In this document: positions 43,320 to 54,323 of the stretch, piece by piece
How positions within the stretch are numbered: the first letter of the stretch is position 1
How the letters are laid out: every line of letters begins with the position of its first letter
Origin: Actinomadura sp. WMMA1423
GTDB taxonomy: Bacteria > Actinomycetota > Actinomycetes > Streptosporangiales > Streptosporangiaceae
Reading direction: 5' to 3'
Length of the DNA: 64,000 nt
NCBI RefSeq assembly: GCF_006547145.1
Contig: NZ_CP041244.1
Location: 1,550,001 to 1,614,000, forward strand
The notes under the pieces: model-generated
What the model was told of the DNA's origin: nothing
Seen by the model: the letters and a program-made list of their open reading frames with translations, nothing else
Databases searched by the model: none
Program-made: the position numbers and the translations under genes

Positions 43320-43694
43320 ATGCTGGTCAGCAACGTGTACCGTCCGACCGTCTTCGTCTGCCGGGCGGAGGAGCCCCTGGCCGACATCGCGCAGCGGATG
43401 ATCGACAAGAAGGTCGGCGCCCTGGCGGTCCTCGACGGCGAGCGGGTCGCCGGGATCATCACCGAGCGCGACCTGACCGCGGCCCTCGCCACGTCCCCCG
43501 ACCCGGCCTCCGAGACGGCGGCGGGCTACGCCTCGACGCAGGTCAAGACCGCCGCCATGGACGAGGACGCGGCGGAGGTCGCGCGCCGGATGCTGGAGGC
43601 GGACATCCGCCACCTGCCGGTGGACGACCGCGGGCGCCTGGTCGGGATGGTCTCGATGCGCGACCTGCTCGCGCTGGAGACCTGGGCGGCCTGA
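43320..43694 (+). CDS. Hypoxic response protein 1-like CBS protein
   Basis: A 124-residue CBS-pair protein (YRPTVFVCRAEEPLADIAQRM, VAGIITERDLTAALA, AAMDEDAAEVARRMLEADIR, LVGMVSMRDLLALE) close in size and layout to Rv2626c/Hrp1. It has no other domain. GGGAGG precedes its ATG. It follows the tandem USP gene and is probably transcribed with it. Confidence 0.88.
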   Translation: MLVSNVYRPTVFVCRAEEPLADIAQRMIDKKVGALAVLDGERVAGIITERDLTAALATSPDPASETAAGYASTQVKTAAMDEDAAEVARRMLEADIRHLPVDDRGRLVGMVSMRDLLALETWAA

Positions 43695-43710
43695 GCCGGC
43701 CGGGGCGGGC

Positions 43711-44361
43711 TCAGGCCGTGGGCTCGGCCGCTCGTCCGAGCAGCCGGGCGGTCTCGACCTCGGAGACCGGTGTGAAGTCCAGATAGAAGTCGCCCGCGGT
43801 GACGAAGAAGGTCGGCGAGAGCGGGCAGACCACCTCGTCCGCGACGGCCCACAGGTGGTCCAGGGTCGCGGGCGCCGCCGCGGGCACGGCGAAGACGACC
43901 CGCCCGGCGCCTTGCGCGCGGGCCTCGCGGCACGCCGCCTCCACGGCCATGCGGGACGCGTCGCCGTCGTCGACGACGATGACGTCGCGGTCGGCCAGTG
44001 CGAGCCGCGGGCGCCGCCCGCGCAGCCGGAGCCCGAGCGCCCGCGCCTCGGCCCGGGCGTCTCCCTCCAGTTCCCGGACGAGGCCCTCGCCGGCCCCCGC
44101 CCGCCGGACGGCGTCCTCGTCCAGGACGCTCGCCCGGCCCTCGCCGACCGCCCCCACGACGATCCCGGGACGGCCCGGGACGCCGAACTCGCGCACGACC
44201 AGCACGTCCAGCGCGCAACCGAGCAGCGCCGCCGCCTCGGCCGCCACCGGGACGCCGCTCCCGTGGAGCCCCAGGACCCGGACGTCCCCACCCGTGTACC
44301 TCCGCAGGTCGGCGACGAGCTGCCGTCCCGCGTCCCGCCGATCGGAGTACATCTCCCCCAC
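43711..44361 (-). CDS. Phosphoribosyltransferase-like protein
   Basis: A 216-residue type I PRTase-fold protein: DRRDAGRQLVADLRRY near the N-terminus, VLGLHGSGVPVAAEAA, LDVLVVREFGVPG, and a PRPP-loop variant VIVVDDGDASRMAVEAA. That loop is unusual; the canonical form is DDG(x)ATG. It resembles the PRTase part of Rv0571c, also in the DosR regulon. The GTG 44361 start was used. A DosR-like box lies 76 bp upstream on the correct side. Substrate unknown. Confidence 0.82.
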   Translation of the reverse strand: MGEMYSDRRDAGRQLVADLRRYTGGDVRVLGLHGSGVPVAAEAAALLGCALDVLVVREFGVPGRPGIVVGAVGEGRASVLDEDAVRRAGAGEGLVRELEGDARAEARALGLRLRGRRPRLALADRDVIVVDDGDASRMAVEAACREARAQGAGRVVFAVPAAAPATLDHLWAVADEVVCPLSPTFFVTAGDFYLDFTPVSEVETARLLGRAAEPTA

Positions 44362-44436
44362 CTCGCTCGTGACCGCTCAACACCAGCATTCGATGCGGGC
44401 GCCCGGGGTTCCAGGGCGCATCGGCCCGCCCTCGGG

Positions 44437-44450
44437 CCGACCTTCGTCCC
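44437..44450. promoter_or_regulatory. DosR-like box, upstream of the phosphoribosyltransferase gene
   Basis: On the minus strand GGGACGAAGGTCGG, with the first arm perfect and the second imperfect. It lies 76 bp before the phosphoribosyltransferase start, inside the short gap after the ACP stop. Confidence 0.55.
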
Positions 44451-44465
44451 GGCCCCGCTCCGCGG

Positions 44466-44708
44466 TCAGGTGCGGCGGACGAGGTAGGCGACGCAGTCGT
44501 CCAGCGTGGACAGCTCCGTGTAGTCGTCCTCGTCGATGCGCAGGCCCGAGCCTTCGCTCAGCCCTTCGACGAAGCCGAGGAAGTCCAGCGAGTCGAGGCC
44601 GAGGTCCTCGCGCAGGTCCGCGTCCCCGTCCACCGTCGCGGCGTCGACGTCGGGAGCCGCCTTCTCCAGCGAGCGGGCGGCCAGGTCGCGTGCTTCTGCC
44701 GGTGTCAT
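44466..44708 (-). CDS. Stand-alone acyl carrier protein in a pyruvate dehydrogenase-like operon
   Basis: An 80-residue ACP: SLEKAAPDVDAATVDGDADL, then the phosphopantetheine site Ser in DLGLDSLDFLGF. It starts at ATG 44708, overlapping the E2 stop (ATGA), so it is translationally coupled to the dehydrogenase genes. An ACP here is unusual; it could accept acyl groups made by the E2 or by the synthetase at the head of the operon. There is no nearby fatty-acid or PKS gene. Confidence 0.87.
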   Translation of the reverse strand: MTPAEARDLAARSLEKAAPDVDAATVDGDADLREDLGLDSLDFLGFVEGLSEGSGLRIDEDDYTELSTLDDCVAYLVRRT

Positions 44709-46090
44709 AGCTCCTCCGGGCTCTGCAGCAGCCGGTCCACGGCCTCCAGGAGGCGCGCTCCCGTGTGGCCGTCGGTGGCCCGGTGGTCGGCGGCCAGCGT
44801 GGCGGTGACCACCGGGCGGACGCCCAGCATCCCGTCCACGGCCCACGGGCGCCGGACGATCCTGCCGAAGCCGAGCAGGGCCACCTGGGGCGGGAAGATC
44901 ACGCCGGTCACCGACTCCACGCCCCGGTCGCCTAGGTCGGTGACGGTGATCGTCGCGTCGCCCAGCTCGGAGCCGCGCAGCCGGCCCGTCCGGGCGCGGA
45001 CGAGCATCTCCTTCAGGGCGGCCATCAGGTCGTCCAGGGACAGCCCGTCCGCGCCGCGGAGGGTCGGGGTCACCAGCCCGCCGCCGCGCAGCGCGGTGAC
45101 GATGCCGACGTGGACGCCGTCTCCGGGGACGAACGCATCGTCGACCCAGTGACCGTTGAGCTCGGGGACCTCCCGCGCCGCCAGGGCGCCCGCCTTGAGC
45201 AGCAGCGCGGCCGGGAGGACGCGCCCCGACACGGGGAGTTCGCGGTTGCGCGCCCTGAGCCAGGTCGTCGCGGTCTCCATGTCGATGGTGGTGCCGAGGT
45301 AGTAGTGCGGTATCTCGCGCTTGCTCCGGGCCATGAGCTCGCCGATCGCCCGCCGCATCGCGGCCTGCTTGTCCGGGGCGGGCCGCCCGGCCGCCGCCCT
45401 CCGGCGCGGTGCCGGGGCCGGACGCGGGCCGTGCGCCGCGGCGCGGACGTCGTCGGCGCGGATGACGCCGCGGGCGCCCGACCCGCGCACCCGGCCGAGG
45501 TCGACGCCGAGTTCACCGGCGATCCTGCGGGCCAGCGGGGACGCCTTCGGGCGGCGCGCCGGGCGGGTCGCCGGGCGGGTCGCCGGGCGGGTCGCCCTCT
45601 CCAGATCGGCGCGGACGATCCTTCCGTCGTGTCCCGTGCCGTGCACCGAGGCCAGGTCGATGCCGCGCTCCTCGGCCAGGCGCCGGACCAGCGGGGTCGC
45701 GGCCTGCCGGTGCGCGGCCTGCCGGTGCGCGGGGGCACGGGACGGCTCGCTCCGCTCCCGTGCCGGGCGCGCCGCGGCCTCCGCGGCGCCGGACGGCCCG
45801 GAAGGGGCGGGAGGGGCGGGAGGGGCGGGAGGGGGCACCTCGCCCGGCGGCGCCGAGGCCGGGGTCAGCCGGGCGAGCGGGGTCCCGACCGGGACGCTCA
45901 CGCCGGGCTCGACGAGGAGGGCGTCGACCACGCCGTCGTCGAAGCACTCGACCTCGATGTCGGCCTTGTCGGTCTCGACGACGGCGACGGTGTCGCCCCT
46001 GCGCACCCGGTCCCCGGGGCCGACCAGCCATTCGGTGAGGGTGCCGCGCTCCATGTCGGCGCCGAGCGAGGGCATCGTGAAGTCAGGCAT
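44705..46090 (-). CDS. Dihydrolipoamide acyltransferase (E2) of a 2-oxo acid dehydrogenase complex
   Basis: A 461-residue E2. A lipoyl domain covers residues 1-77 with the lipoyl Lys in [12 protein letters not shown] Pro/Ala linker leads to two peripheral subunit-binding domains (about 132-165, [14 protein letters not shown]; about 181-214, [14 protein letters not shown]). The catalytic domain (about 240-461) has the DHRATDG active-site motif. Two binding domains in tandem are less usual than one. It overlaps the E1-beta stop by 8 bases. No E3 gene is present, so a housekeeping E3 must serve it. Confidence 0.93.
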   Translation of the reverse strand: MPDFTMPSLGADMERGTLTEWLVGPGDRVRRGDTVAVVETDKADIEVECFDDGVVDALLVEPGVSVPVGTPLARLTPASAPPGEVPPPAPPAPPAPSGPSGAAEAAARPARERSEPSRAPAHRQAAHRQAATPLVRRLAEERGIDLASVHGTGHDGRIVRADLERATRPATRPATRPARRPKASPLARRIAGELGVDLGRVRGSGARGVIRADDVRAAAHGPRPAPAPRRRAAAGRPAPDKQAAMRRAIGELMARSKREIPHYYLGTTIDMETATTWLRARNRELPVSGRVLPAALLLKAGALAAREVPELNGHWVDDAFVPGDGVHVGIVTALRGGGLVTPTLRGADGLSLDDLMAALKEMLVRARTGRLRGSELGDATITVTDLGDRGVESVTGVIFPPQVALLGFGRIVRRPWAVDGMLGVRPVVTATLAADHRATDGHTGARLLEAVDRLLQSPEEL

Positions 46091-47111
46091 CGCCGCTCAC
46101 CACCCGGTGCGCGGCGGAGACGACGTCGTCCGGCTGCGGCAGCGCGGCCTCCTCCAGGTGCCGCGGGTAGGGGATGGGGATCTCGGCGCCGCACACCCGC
46201 GCGACCGGCGCGTCGAGGTCGTAGAACGCCTGCTCGGTGATGCGCGCGCTGACCTCCGCGGACAGGCTCCCCGACCGCCACGCCTCGTCCACGACCACGG
46301 CGCGGTGGGTGCGGCGGACCGAGTCCATGATCGTGGCGTCGTCCAGCGGGCGCAGCGACCGCAGGTCGACGACCTCGGCCTCCACGCCCTCGGAGGCGAG
46401 CCGCTCGGCGGCCTCCAGGGTCTTGCCGAGGGTCCCGCCGTAGGTGATCAGGCTGACGTCCGACCCGGCCCGGCGCACCGCCGCGCGGTCGATGTCCACC
46501 GCGCCCGCGCCGGGCGCCAGTTCGCCGGCCATGCCGTACAGCGAGCCGTGCTCGAAGACCAGGACGGGGTCGGGGTCCTCCAGCGCGGTCCACAGCATGC
46601 CGCGGGCGTCCTCCAGGGTGGCGGGGGCGACGATCCGCAGGCCGGGGATGTGGGTGTACCAGCCTTCGAGGCTGTGCGAATGCTGCGCGGCCAACTGCCG
46701 GCCCGCCCCGGTGGTCATCCGGATGACCAGCGGGACGCCGAACTGCCCGCCCGACATGTGCGACAGCGTCGCCGCGTTGTTGAGGATCTGGTCGAGCGCG
46801 AGCAGGCTGAAGTTGACCGTCATGATCTCCACGATGGGGCGCATCCCGGCGAGCGCCGCGCCGATGCCCGCGCCGACGAACGCCGACTCCGACAGGGGCG
46901 TGTCGCGGATCCGCTCGGGCCCGAACTCCTCCAGCAACCCGAGGCTGACCGCGAAGCAGCCGCCGTAGCGCCCGACGTCCTCGCCCATCAGGAACACGCG
47001 CTCGTCCTCCGCGAGCGCCTCGCGCAGCGCCGCCCGCATGGCCTCGCGGTAGGTGGTCCGGGCGGGCTCGGCGGCCGCGGGAGCGTCCCGGGGCGCCTGG
47101 GTGGTCGTCAT
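46083..47111 (-). CDS. 2-oxo acid dehydrogenase E1 component, beta subunit
   Basis: A 342-residue transketolase-like subunit: [50 protein letters not shown] and [15 protein letters not shown] near the end, all typical of PDH/acetoin-dehydrogenase E1-beta. It overlaps E1-alpha (ATGA) and E2. The complex probably oxidises pyruvate, acetoin or a similar 2-oxo acid; sequence alone does not decide. Confidence 0.93.
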   Translation of the reverse strand: MTTTQAPRDAPAAAEPARTTYREAMRAALREALAEDERVFLMGEDVGRYGGCFAVSLGLLEEFGPERIRDTPLSESAFVGAGIGAALAGMRPIVEIMTVNFSLLALDQILNNAATLSHMSGGQFGVPLVIRMTTGAGRQLAAQHSHSLEGWYTHIPGLRIVAPATLEDARGMLWTALEDPDPVLVFEHGSLYGMAGELAPGAGAVDIDRAAVRRAGSDVSLITYGGTLGKTLEAAERLASEGVEAEVVDLRSLRPLDDATIMDSVRRTHRAVVVDEAWRSGSLSAEVSARITEQAFYDLDAPVARVCGAEIPIPYPRHLEEAALPQPDDVVSAAHRVVSGDA

Positions 47112-48150
47112 CGCCGCACCGCCTTCTCGGAGTAGACGAACCGGGTCAGGTCGGCGACCGGCTCCAGCGGCGCCTCCCGCGCCGCCCGCACGGCGCCGTC
47201 GATCTCGGCGGCGATCTCCCTGTCCATCGCGGTGAGGTCGTCGCCGCCGAGCTCGCCGTCGGCGCGCATCCGCGCGGCGAGGGCGTCGATCGGGTCGTGG
47301 CGCTTCCACTCCTCGATCTCGGCCTTGCCTCGGTAGCGGTCGGGGTCGTACATCGAGTGGGCGCGGTACCGGTAGGTGCGCATCTCCAGGAAGTGCGGCC
47401 CCCCGCCCCAGCGCACGGACTCGGCCGCCCGCCGCGCGGCCGCGGAGACGGCGAGCACGTCCATTCCGTCCACGGCCCACGACACGAGGCCGTAGGACGA
47501 GGCGCGCAGGGCGAGGTCGGTCTCCGCGTGCTCGCGGGCGAGCGCGGTCCCCATCGCGTACCGGTTGTTCTCGCAGACGAACAGCACCGGCAGCCGCCAG
47601 AGCGCGGCCAGGTTCAGGCACTCGTGGAACTCGCCCTCGGCGGCGGCGCCGTCCCCGAGGAAGCACGCCGTGACGCGGTCGGCGCCGCGCATCCGGTCGG
47701 CGAGCGCCAGCCCGACCGCGAGCGGCAGCCCGCCGGCCACGATCGCGTTGCCGCCGTAGAAGCGGGTCGCCGCGTCGAACAGGTGCATCGAGCCGCCGCG
47801 GCCGCGGCTGCAGCCGGTGGTCCGGCCGAACATCTCCGCCATGACCGCCTCGGCCGGGATGCCGCGCGCGAGGGCGTGGCCGTGCTCGCGGTAGGTGGTG
47901 ACGACGGCGTCCTCCGGCCCGAGGGCCGGCATCACCCCGGCGGCGACGGCCTCCTCGCCGATGTACAGGTGCATGAACCCGCGGATCTCGGCCGCGCTGT
48001 ACAGCTCGACGCAGCGCTCCTCGAAGCGCCTGATGCGCAGCATCTCGTGCAGCAGGCCGCGGCGCTCCTCGTCCGCCGCCTTGCGCGCCGCCGCGTCCGC
48101 CGTGCGGCCGCCGCCTCCGGCGCCGCCAGGCTCGGTCCTCTTCTTCCTGG

Positions 48151-48154
<4 letters not shown>
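47108..48154 (-). CDS. 2-oxo acid dehydrogenase E1 component, alpha subunit (TPP-dependent)
   Basis: A 348-residue subunit. The TPP-Mg motif runs from [12 protein letters not shown] to VCENN. Also present are [29 protein letters not shown] and the loop [15 protein letters not shown]. The first 25 residues are a charged, low-complexity extension. The start overlaps the stop of the synthetase (ATGA). The operon order is DUF1876, acyl-CoA synthetase, E1-alpha, E1-beta, E2, ACP. Confidence 0.93.
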
Positions 48155-49928
<1,774 letters not shown>

Positions 49929-49978
49929 TCGGCTCACCCCGTCGGAAGCTCGTCGGAAGGAGCGCGGTTCCGCGACGC

Positions 49979-50230
49979 TCAGGCGGGCCCTGCGAACTGG
50001 GCGATGTCCTTGCTGGCGAGGCCGTGGAGCCGGTCGGCGAGATCGGCCAGCGCCCGGCTGACGGCGAGCTCGTCGCCGATCTCCGGGACCTCGCGGTCGA
50101 TCGGGTTGCGACGCGCGTGCCCGCGTCCGGTCGTCCTCTTCTGGCCGTCGCTCGACAGGACCGCGTGCGCGACGGTGTCCGGGCCGTCCTCGGTGATGTA
50201 GAGCTCGACGCTCCATTCCTTGGCCTTCAT
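49979..50230 (-). CDS. DUF1876 protein (Rv1738/Rv2632c family)
   Basis: An 83-residue protein: [30 protein letters not shown], then helix [17 protein letters not shown]. This is the DUF1876 family, whose mycobacterial members are DosR-induced and resemble ribosome hibernation factors in fold. It heads the synthetase/dehydrogenase operon, 50 bp before it, with a DosR-like box 64 bp upstream. It is the strongest single indicator of the dormancy theme. Confidence 0.92.
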   Translation of the reverse strand: MKAKEWSVELYITEDGPDTVAHAVLSSDGQKRTTGRGHARRNPIDREVPEIGDELAVSRALADLADRLHGLASKDIAQFAGPA

Positions 50231-50293
50231 GGCGAACCTCCTCCGCTCGGCCGTTCACTCTCCATCGTTGGAAGGCGGCCGGAGGCGTCCCTA

Positions 50294-50307
50294 GGGGCGG
50301 AAGTCCC
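50294..50307. promoter_or_regulatory. DosR-like box, upstream of DUF1876 operon
   Basis: GGGGCGGAAGTCCC, with the GGGNC / GTCCC arms and a 14-bp length. It lies 64 bp before the DUF1876 start on the minus side of this divergent gap. A second box serving the other direction is at 50336. Confidence 0.55.
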
Positions 50308-50335
50308 GAATCCCGAGATCGGCGCACCCCGGAAA

Positions 50336-50349
50336 GGGACCTTCGGCCC
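50336..50349. promoter_or_regulatory. DosR-like box, upstream of the nicotinate phosphoribosyltransferase gene
   Basis: GGGACCTTCGGCCC, the same 14-bp form as the other sites, 113 bp before the gene at 50462 in the 231-bp divergent gap. Confidence 0.65.
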
Positions 50350-50461
50350 CTCCGCGCGGGACGGACGTGGGGAAGGCGGGCGGGGCCGGACGGGGCAGGG
50401 TCGAACCCGTGAGGGCCGCGGACCGGCACGGCGAGGACTGCACGGGCGAGGGACTGATCGT

Positions 50462-51814
50462 ATGAGCGGCGGACTGCTGACCGACCTGTACGAGGTGACG
50501 ATGGCGGCGAGCTACCTGCGCCGCGGCATGACCGGCCAGGCCACGTTCAGCCTCTTCGTCCGCAAGCTGCCGCCCGACCGCGGCTTCCTGATCGCCGCGG
50601 GCCTGGAGGACTGCCTGTCGTTCGTCGAGGACTACGGCTTCTCCCAGGAGGACCTCGACTACCTGGCCGATGTGCAGGGGCTGGACGACGCCTCGCTCCG
50701 GGCGTTCGAGCGCCTGCGGTTCACCGGTGAGGTCCGGGCGGTGCCCGAGGGACGTGTCGTCTTCCCCGGCGAACCCCTTCTGGAGGTCACCGCGCCGATC
50801 GCGGAGGCCCAGCTGGTGGAGACCGTGCTGCTGAACCACATCACCTTCCAGTCCACGGTGGCCACGAAGGCGGCCCGCTGCGTGCGCGCGGCGGGCGGTG
50901 CGCAGGTCATCGACTTCTCCTTCCGCCGGACGCAGGGGGTCGACGCCGCGATGGCCGTGGCGCGGGCCTCCTACCTCGCCGGTTTCGCCGGCACCAGCAA
51001 CGTCGAGGGGGCCCGGCGGTACGGCATCCCCGCGACCGGCACGATGGCCCACTCCTACGTCGAGGCCTTCCCCGCCGAGGAGGAGGCGTTCGCGGCCTTC
51101 GCCGCCGACTTCCCCGACCGCACCACGCTGCTGGTCGACACCTACGACACGGTCAGCGGGGTCGCCGCCGCGATCCGGACGGCCCGCCGGGCCGGGCCGG
51201 CGCTCCTGGCGGGGATCCGGCTCGACTCCGGCGACCTCGGCGACCTCGCGGTCAGGGCCCGCTCGATGCTGGACGAGGCCGGCATGGCGGGCGCGCGGAT
51301 CGTGGCCAGCGGCGGGCTGGACGAGTACCGGATCGCCGACCTCGCCGCCGCCGGCGCCCCGATCGACGTGTACGGCGTGGGGACGAAGATGGGCGTGTCC
51401 GCCGACGCCCCGTATCTGGACAGCGCCTACAAGCTCGTCGCCTACGAGGACCGGCCGGTGATGAAGCTGTCCACCGGCAAGATCACCGCACCGTGCCCCA
51501 AGCAGGTCCACCGCGGCGCGGACGGGGACTTGGTCGCGCTGCGGGACGAGCCGGCCCCGGACGGGACGGAGCCCCTGCTCGTCCCCGTCATGGCGGGCGG
51601 GCGCCGCCTCGCGGACGCCGAGCCGCTCGAACGCGTGCGCGAGCGGTGCGCCGCCGACATGGCCGCGCTGCCCGACCGCGTCAAGCGGCTCCGGGATCCC
51701 GAGACCCGTCCCGTCCGGCTGAGCGCGCGGCTCCGGCACGTCAGGGACGGGCTGCACGAGGAGCTCGCCGCCGGGCACCGGGCCGCCGGGGGCCGTCCGC
51801 TCGAAGGAGCGTGA
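50462..51814 (+). CDS. pncB: Nicotinate phosphoribosyltransferase (PncB-type)
   Basis: A 450-residue enzyme that converts nicotinate and PRPP to nicotinate mononucleotide in NAD salvage. Landmarks are [20 protein letters not shown] at the start, [42 protein letters not shown] with the active-site His, and [16 protein letters not shown] 50462 was used; the in-frame sequence upstream is not coding. The mycobacterial PncB2 (Rv0573c) is DosR-regulated, and a matching box lies upstream here. The symbol reflects function, not a specific orthologue. Confidence 0.92.
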   Translation: MSGGLLTDLYEVTMAASYLRRGMTGQATFSLFVRKLPPDRGFLIAAGLEDCLSFVEDYGFSQEDLDYLADVQGLDDASLRAFERLRFTGEVRAVPEGRVVFPGEPLLEVTAPIAEAQLVETVLLNHITFQSTVATKAARCVRAAGGAQVIDFSFRRTQGVDAAMAVARASYLAGFAGTSNVEGARRYGIPATGTMAHSYVEAFPAEEEAFAAFAADFPDRTTLLVDTYDTVSGVAAAIRTARRAGPALLAGIRLDSGDLGDLAVRARSMLDEAGMAGARIVASGGLDEYRIADLAAAGAPIDVYGVGTKMGVSADAPYLDSAYKLVAYEDRPVMKLSTGKITAPCPKQVHRGADGDLVALRDEPAPDGTEPLLVPVMAGGRRLADAEPLERVRERCAADMAALPDRVKRLRDPETRPVRLSARLRHVRDGLHEELAAGHRAAGGRPLEGA

Positions 51815-51842
51815 CCCGGGATCGAACCGGGCCCACGGGCCC
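51815..51842. terminator. Possible hairpin between convergent genes
   Basis: Between the PncB stop and the convergent USP stop are nested GC inverted repeats (CCCGG/CCGGG and the palindromic GGGCCCACGGGCCC). They may end both transcripts. The motif also fits the box consensus by chance, but no gene starts here. Confidence 0.35.
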
Positions 51843-51847
51843 TTCGG

Positions 51848-52699
51848 CTAGGTGAACCGGCCGACGACGGCGACCGGGCACTCGGCGTGATGGATCACCC
51901 CGTGGCCGACCGAGCCGACCCGGAAGATGCCCCAGCGGTGGGCGTGCGCGCCGAGGACCACCAGGTCCGCCGTCCGCGACGCCCTGCAGAGTTCGGACAC
52001 CGGGTGCCCGACGAGGACGTCGTTGACCACGTCGACCAGCGGATACCTCTCGTACAGCGGGGCGTAGGCCTCGATGACCCGGGCCCGCCGCTCGTCGTTG
52101 AGCCGCTCCTCGTCGATGGCGTATCCGGCCTCGGCCATGTTCACCGAGAGCTGCCACGCGTGCACGACGCGAAGCCGCGCCCCGCGGGCGGCGGCCGCGT
52201 CGAAGGCGTACTTCAGCGCGTCCCCCGGCTCCTCGGCGACGTCGTACCCCACCACGACCTCGCCGCGGGCGTCGCCCTCCCCGCGGACGACCACCAGGGG
52301 GACGGCGGTGTGCCCCGCCACGCGCAGGCTGACCGAACCGAGCAGGAGCCCGGTGAAGCCGCCGTGCCCGCGGTGCCCGAGCACCAGCTCGAACGCCTTC
52401 TCCGCCTCGTCGCGCAGCGCGTCCGGCGTCGTGTTGACGACCAGGGCGGTCGTCACCCGCAGATCCGGCCGGCGCTCCCGGACGCGCCGCTCGGCCTCCA
52501 GCAGCACGGCGTGCCCGGCGGGCGAGAGGCGTTCGGCCGCGTCCGGCGGGGCGAAGCGGCGGACCTGGTACGGCCAGATCTCCGCCGCGTGGACGATGTG
52601 GAGCGGCCGGTGCCGCATCGCGGCCTCGTCGGCCGCCCAGTCGACGGCCCGGCCGGCGGGACCGGACCCGTCCGTCCCCACGACGATCGGTGCGGACAT
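51848..52699 (-). CDS. Tandem universal stress protein
   Basis: A 283-residue two-domain USP: IVVGTDGSGPAGRAVDWAAD, ATP loop GHRGHGGFTGLLLGS in domain 1, and GAHAHRWGIFRVGS with HAECPVAVV in domain 2. It is clearly paralogous to the USP at 61112, with the same RPLHIVHA...WPY segment and the same C-terminal pattern. ATG 52699 was used. A box (GGGACCAAGGTCCG) lies 71 bp upstream. Confidence 0.93.
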   Translation of the reverse strand: MSAPIVVGTDGSGPAGRAVDWAADEAAMRHRPLHIVHAAEIWPYQVRRFAPPDAAERLSPAGHAVLLEAERRVRERRPDLRVTTALVVNTTPDALRDEAEKAFELVLGHRGHGGFTGLLLGSVSLRVAGHTAVPLVVVRGEGDARGEVVVGYDVAEEPGDALKYAFDAAAARGARLRVVHAWQLSVNMAEAGYAIDEERLNDERRARVIEAYAPLYERYPLVDVVNDVLVGHPVSELCRASRTADLVVLGAHAHRWGIFRVGSVGHGVIHHAECPVAVVGRFT

Positions 52700-52769
52700 G
52701 GCTCCTCCGGCGATCAGGCGACTTGCACGGCCGATTTCCAGCCTTTGCGGACCTACCGGGCCGGGGCCA

Positions 52770-52783
52770 GGGACCAAGGTCCG
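52770..52783. promoter_or_regulatory. DosR-like box, upstream of USP gene (minus strand)
   Basis: GGGACCAAGGTCCG, one mismatch from a perfect palindrome at the last base. It lies 71 bp before the USP start at 52699. Confidence 0.65.
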
Positions 52784-52890
52784 CCGCCGCGAGGACCTTC
52801 GCCGCCGCGTCGTCCCCGCCCCGAGCTCAAGGTTCAGGGCGCGGCGCCTGCGACCCGCCGGATCCGCCGTCGCGCGGGCCCGGCCGGGGC

Positions 52891-52926
52891 GGGCCGTTGG
52901 TCCCCCCACGACGCGACCTTCGTCCC
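52891..52926. promoter_or_regulatory. Two DosR-like boxes, upstream of the sortase locus
   Basis: GGGCCGTTGGTCCC (52891-52904) and GCGACCTTCGTCCC (52913-52926), spaced by 8 bases. They lie 91-126 bp before the secreted-protein gene at 53017. The first copy is identical to the box at 54252. The gap also contains a partial GACCTTCG near 52794, not counted. Confidence 0.6.
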
Positions 52927-53016
52927 TGAAGCCGTCAGGGCGGGCGGCCTGCACTGAGGAGGCAAGCCCCCGACGGCACACGCGCCCCGCGGTCAGCGGC
53001 GCGCAGGAGGTGGATC

Positions 53017-53580
53017 ATGTTGCCCCTCGGTCTCGCCCTCACCCCCGCGCTCACGGCGGCGCTGGTGCTCGGTCCCTTCGAGCCGAGCCCCACGCCCACG
53101 ACGAGCGAACCCACTCCTCCGACGACGCCCGCGGCGACCGTCGGCGTCACCCCCGCCTCGGTTCCCGCGGGCGGCGCCCCGGTGACCGTGTCCGCGGTCT
53201 GCGCCGGCGGGACGGCCAAGGCCGTCGTCAAGTCCGACGCCTTCGCGCAGAGCGGCGCCTTCGCCGGAGCCGCGAAGCTCACGCTGAAGACCTCCGCCGA
53301 GGCCAAGGCGGGCAAGTACGCGGTCAACCTGCTCTGCGACGGGACCGCGGTCAGCGCGTCGACCTCGCTCCTGATCACGCAGGCGACGCCCGGCCCCACC
53401 CCGACGAGCCCGGCGCCCACGAGTCCCGCTCCGAACCCCACCCCGTCCGGCCCGCCCCAGACGGGCGGCGGCTCGACCTCCACATCGGTTCCGTACCTGT
53501 TCGGCGGGGTCGTCCTGATCGGTGCCGGGTCGGTCGCGGGCACGCTCGCGCTGCGCAGGCGCCGCCAGAACGGGGCCTGA
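53017..53580 (+). CDS. Secreted surface protein with sortase-type C-terminal anchor
   Basis: A 187-residue protein. An N-terminal hydrophobic stretch (LPLGLALTPALTAALVLG) is followed by a Thr/Pro linker and a compact beta domain with two Cys (about 45-125). A Pro/Thr linker then leads to PPQTGGGS, a membrane span (YLFGGVVLIGAGSVAGTLAL) and RRRR. That is the layout of a sortase substrate, with PPQTG in place of LPxTG. AGGAGG precedes ATG 53017. The sortase gene begins 2 bp after its stop. Confidence 0.75.
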   Translation: MLPLGLALTPALTAALVLGPFEPSPTPTTSEPTPPTTPAATVGVTPASVPAGGAPVTVSAVCAGGTAKAVVKSDAFAQSGAFAGAAKLTLKTSAEAKAGKYAVNLLCDGTAVSASTSLLITQATPGPTPTSPAPTSPAPNPTPSGPPQTGGGSTSTSVPYLFGGVVLIGAGSVAGTLALRRRRQNGA

Positions 53581-53581
53581 G

Positions 53582-54208
53582 ATGCGCCGGCGGGCCGGCG
53601 TGCGGCTGCCGCTCGCGGCCGCCGCCGCCGTCATCATCGGGGTCGCCCTGGTCGTCTTCGGACTCGACCGGGGCGGCCCCCCGGGCGTGCCCAGGGGCGG
53701 CTCGGGGGGTTCGTCGCCGAGCCCCCCGGCGGCGGCCGCCATGGCGCGGTCGGTGCCCGTCCGCATCCGGATCCCCGCGATCGGGGTCGACGCGCCGGTC
53801 ACGGCCCTCGGGCTGAACCCCGACGGCACCGTCCAGGAGCCCTCGCTGAGGCAGCCGTGGCTCACCAGCTGGTACGAGGGCGGCGCGGCGCCGGGCGAGC
53901 GCGGACCGGCCGCCTTCTACGGCCACGTCGACACGCGCGCGTCGGGCCCCGCCGTGTTCTACGACCTCGGCCGCCTCCGGCGCGGGGCGCAGGTCAGGGT
54001 GCTGCGCCGGGACGGGCGCACCGCGGTCTTCCAGATCACCTCGGTCGAGCAGGTCCGCAAGTCCCGGTTCCCCACCGGGCGCGTCTACGGCCGGACGGCC
54101 GAACCCACGGTCCGGCTGATGACCTGCGGCGGCGAGTTCGACCCGGTCAAGCGCAGCTACAAGGACAACATCATCGCCTACGGCGTCCTCGTCGGCTCCA
54201 CGGGATGA
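53582..54208 (+). CDS. Class F sortase
   Basis: A 208-residue membrane-anchored sortase. One N-terminal span (LPLAAAAAVIIGVALVVFG) is followed by a Gly/Pro-rich stretch. The catalytic domain has RIRIPAIGVDAPV, catalytic His in AFYGHVDT, Cys in RLMTCGGEFD and Arg in DPVKRSYKDN. The substrate is probably the protein encoded just upstream. The pair sits behind two DosR-like boxes, so envelope modification may be part of the stress response. Confidence 0.9.
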   Translation: MRRRAGVRLPLAAAAAVIIGVALVVFGLDRGGPPGVPRGGSGGSSPSPPAAAAMARSVPVRIRIPAIGVDAPVTALGLNPDGTVQEPSLRQPWLTSWYEGGAAPGERGPAAFYGHVDTRASGPAVFYDLGRLRRGAQVRVLRRDGRTAVFQITSVEQVRKSRFPTGRVYGRTAEPTVRLMTCGGEFDPVKRSYKDNIIAYGVLVGSTG

Positions 54209-54251
54209 GCCGCCGGGGACCCCGGCCCGCGCGCCCGCCGGCGCCGCGCGC

Positions 54252-54265
54252 GGGCCGTTGGTCCC
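54252..54265. promoter_or_regulatory. DosR-like box, upstream of the 108-residue protein and hydrogenase operon
   Basis: GGGCCGTTGGTCCC, identical to the site at 52891. It lies 59 bp before the gene at 54324. As the following genes run in the same direction with short gaps, it may also drive the hydrogenase operon. Confidence 0.65.
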
Positions 54266-54323
54266 GGAACCCGCGGCGGGACGGCCCTGCTCCCGCGGCG
54301 CGGCGGAGGGGGAGGGTGAGGGC

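Noticed and set aside
51829..51842. GGGCCCACGGGCCC, which fits the DosR-like box form
   Set aside because: It lies between two convergent stops with no gene start nearby; better explained as a terminator hairpin.
51811..51845. tRNA-like T-arm (GGTTCGATCCC read on the minus strand)
   Set aside because: No acceptor, D or anticodon arms can be built. The neighbouring bases are the ends of two genes, so it is more likely part of a terminator.
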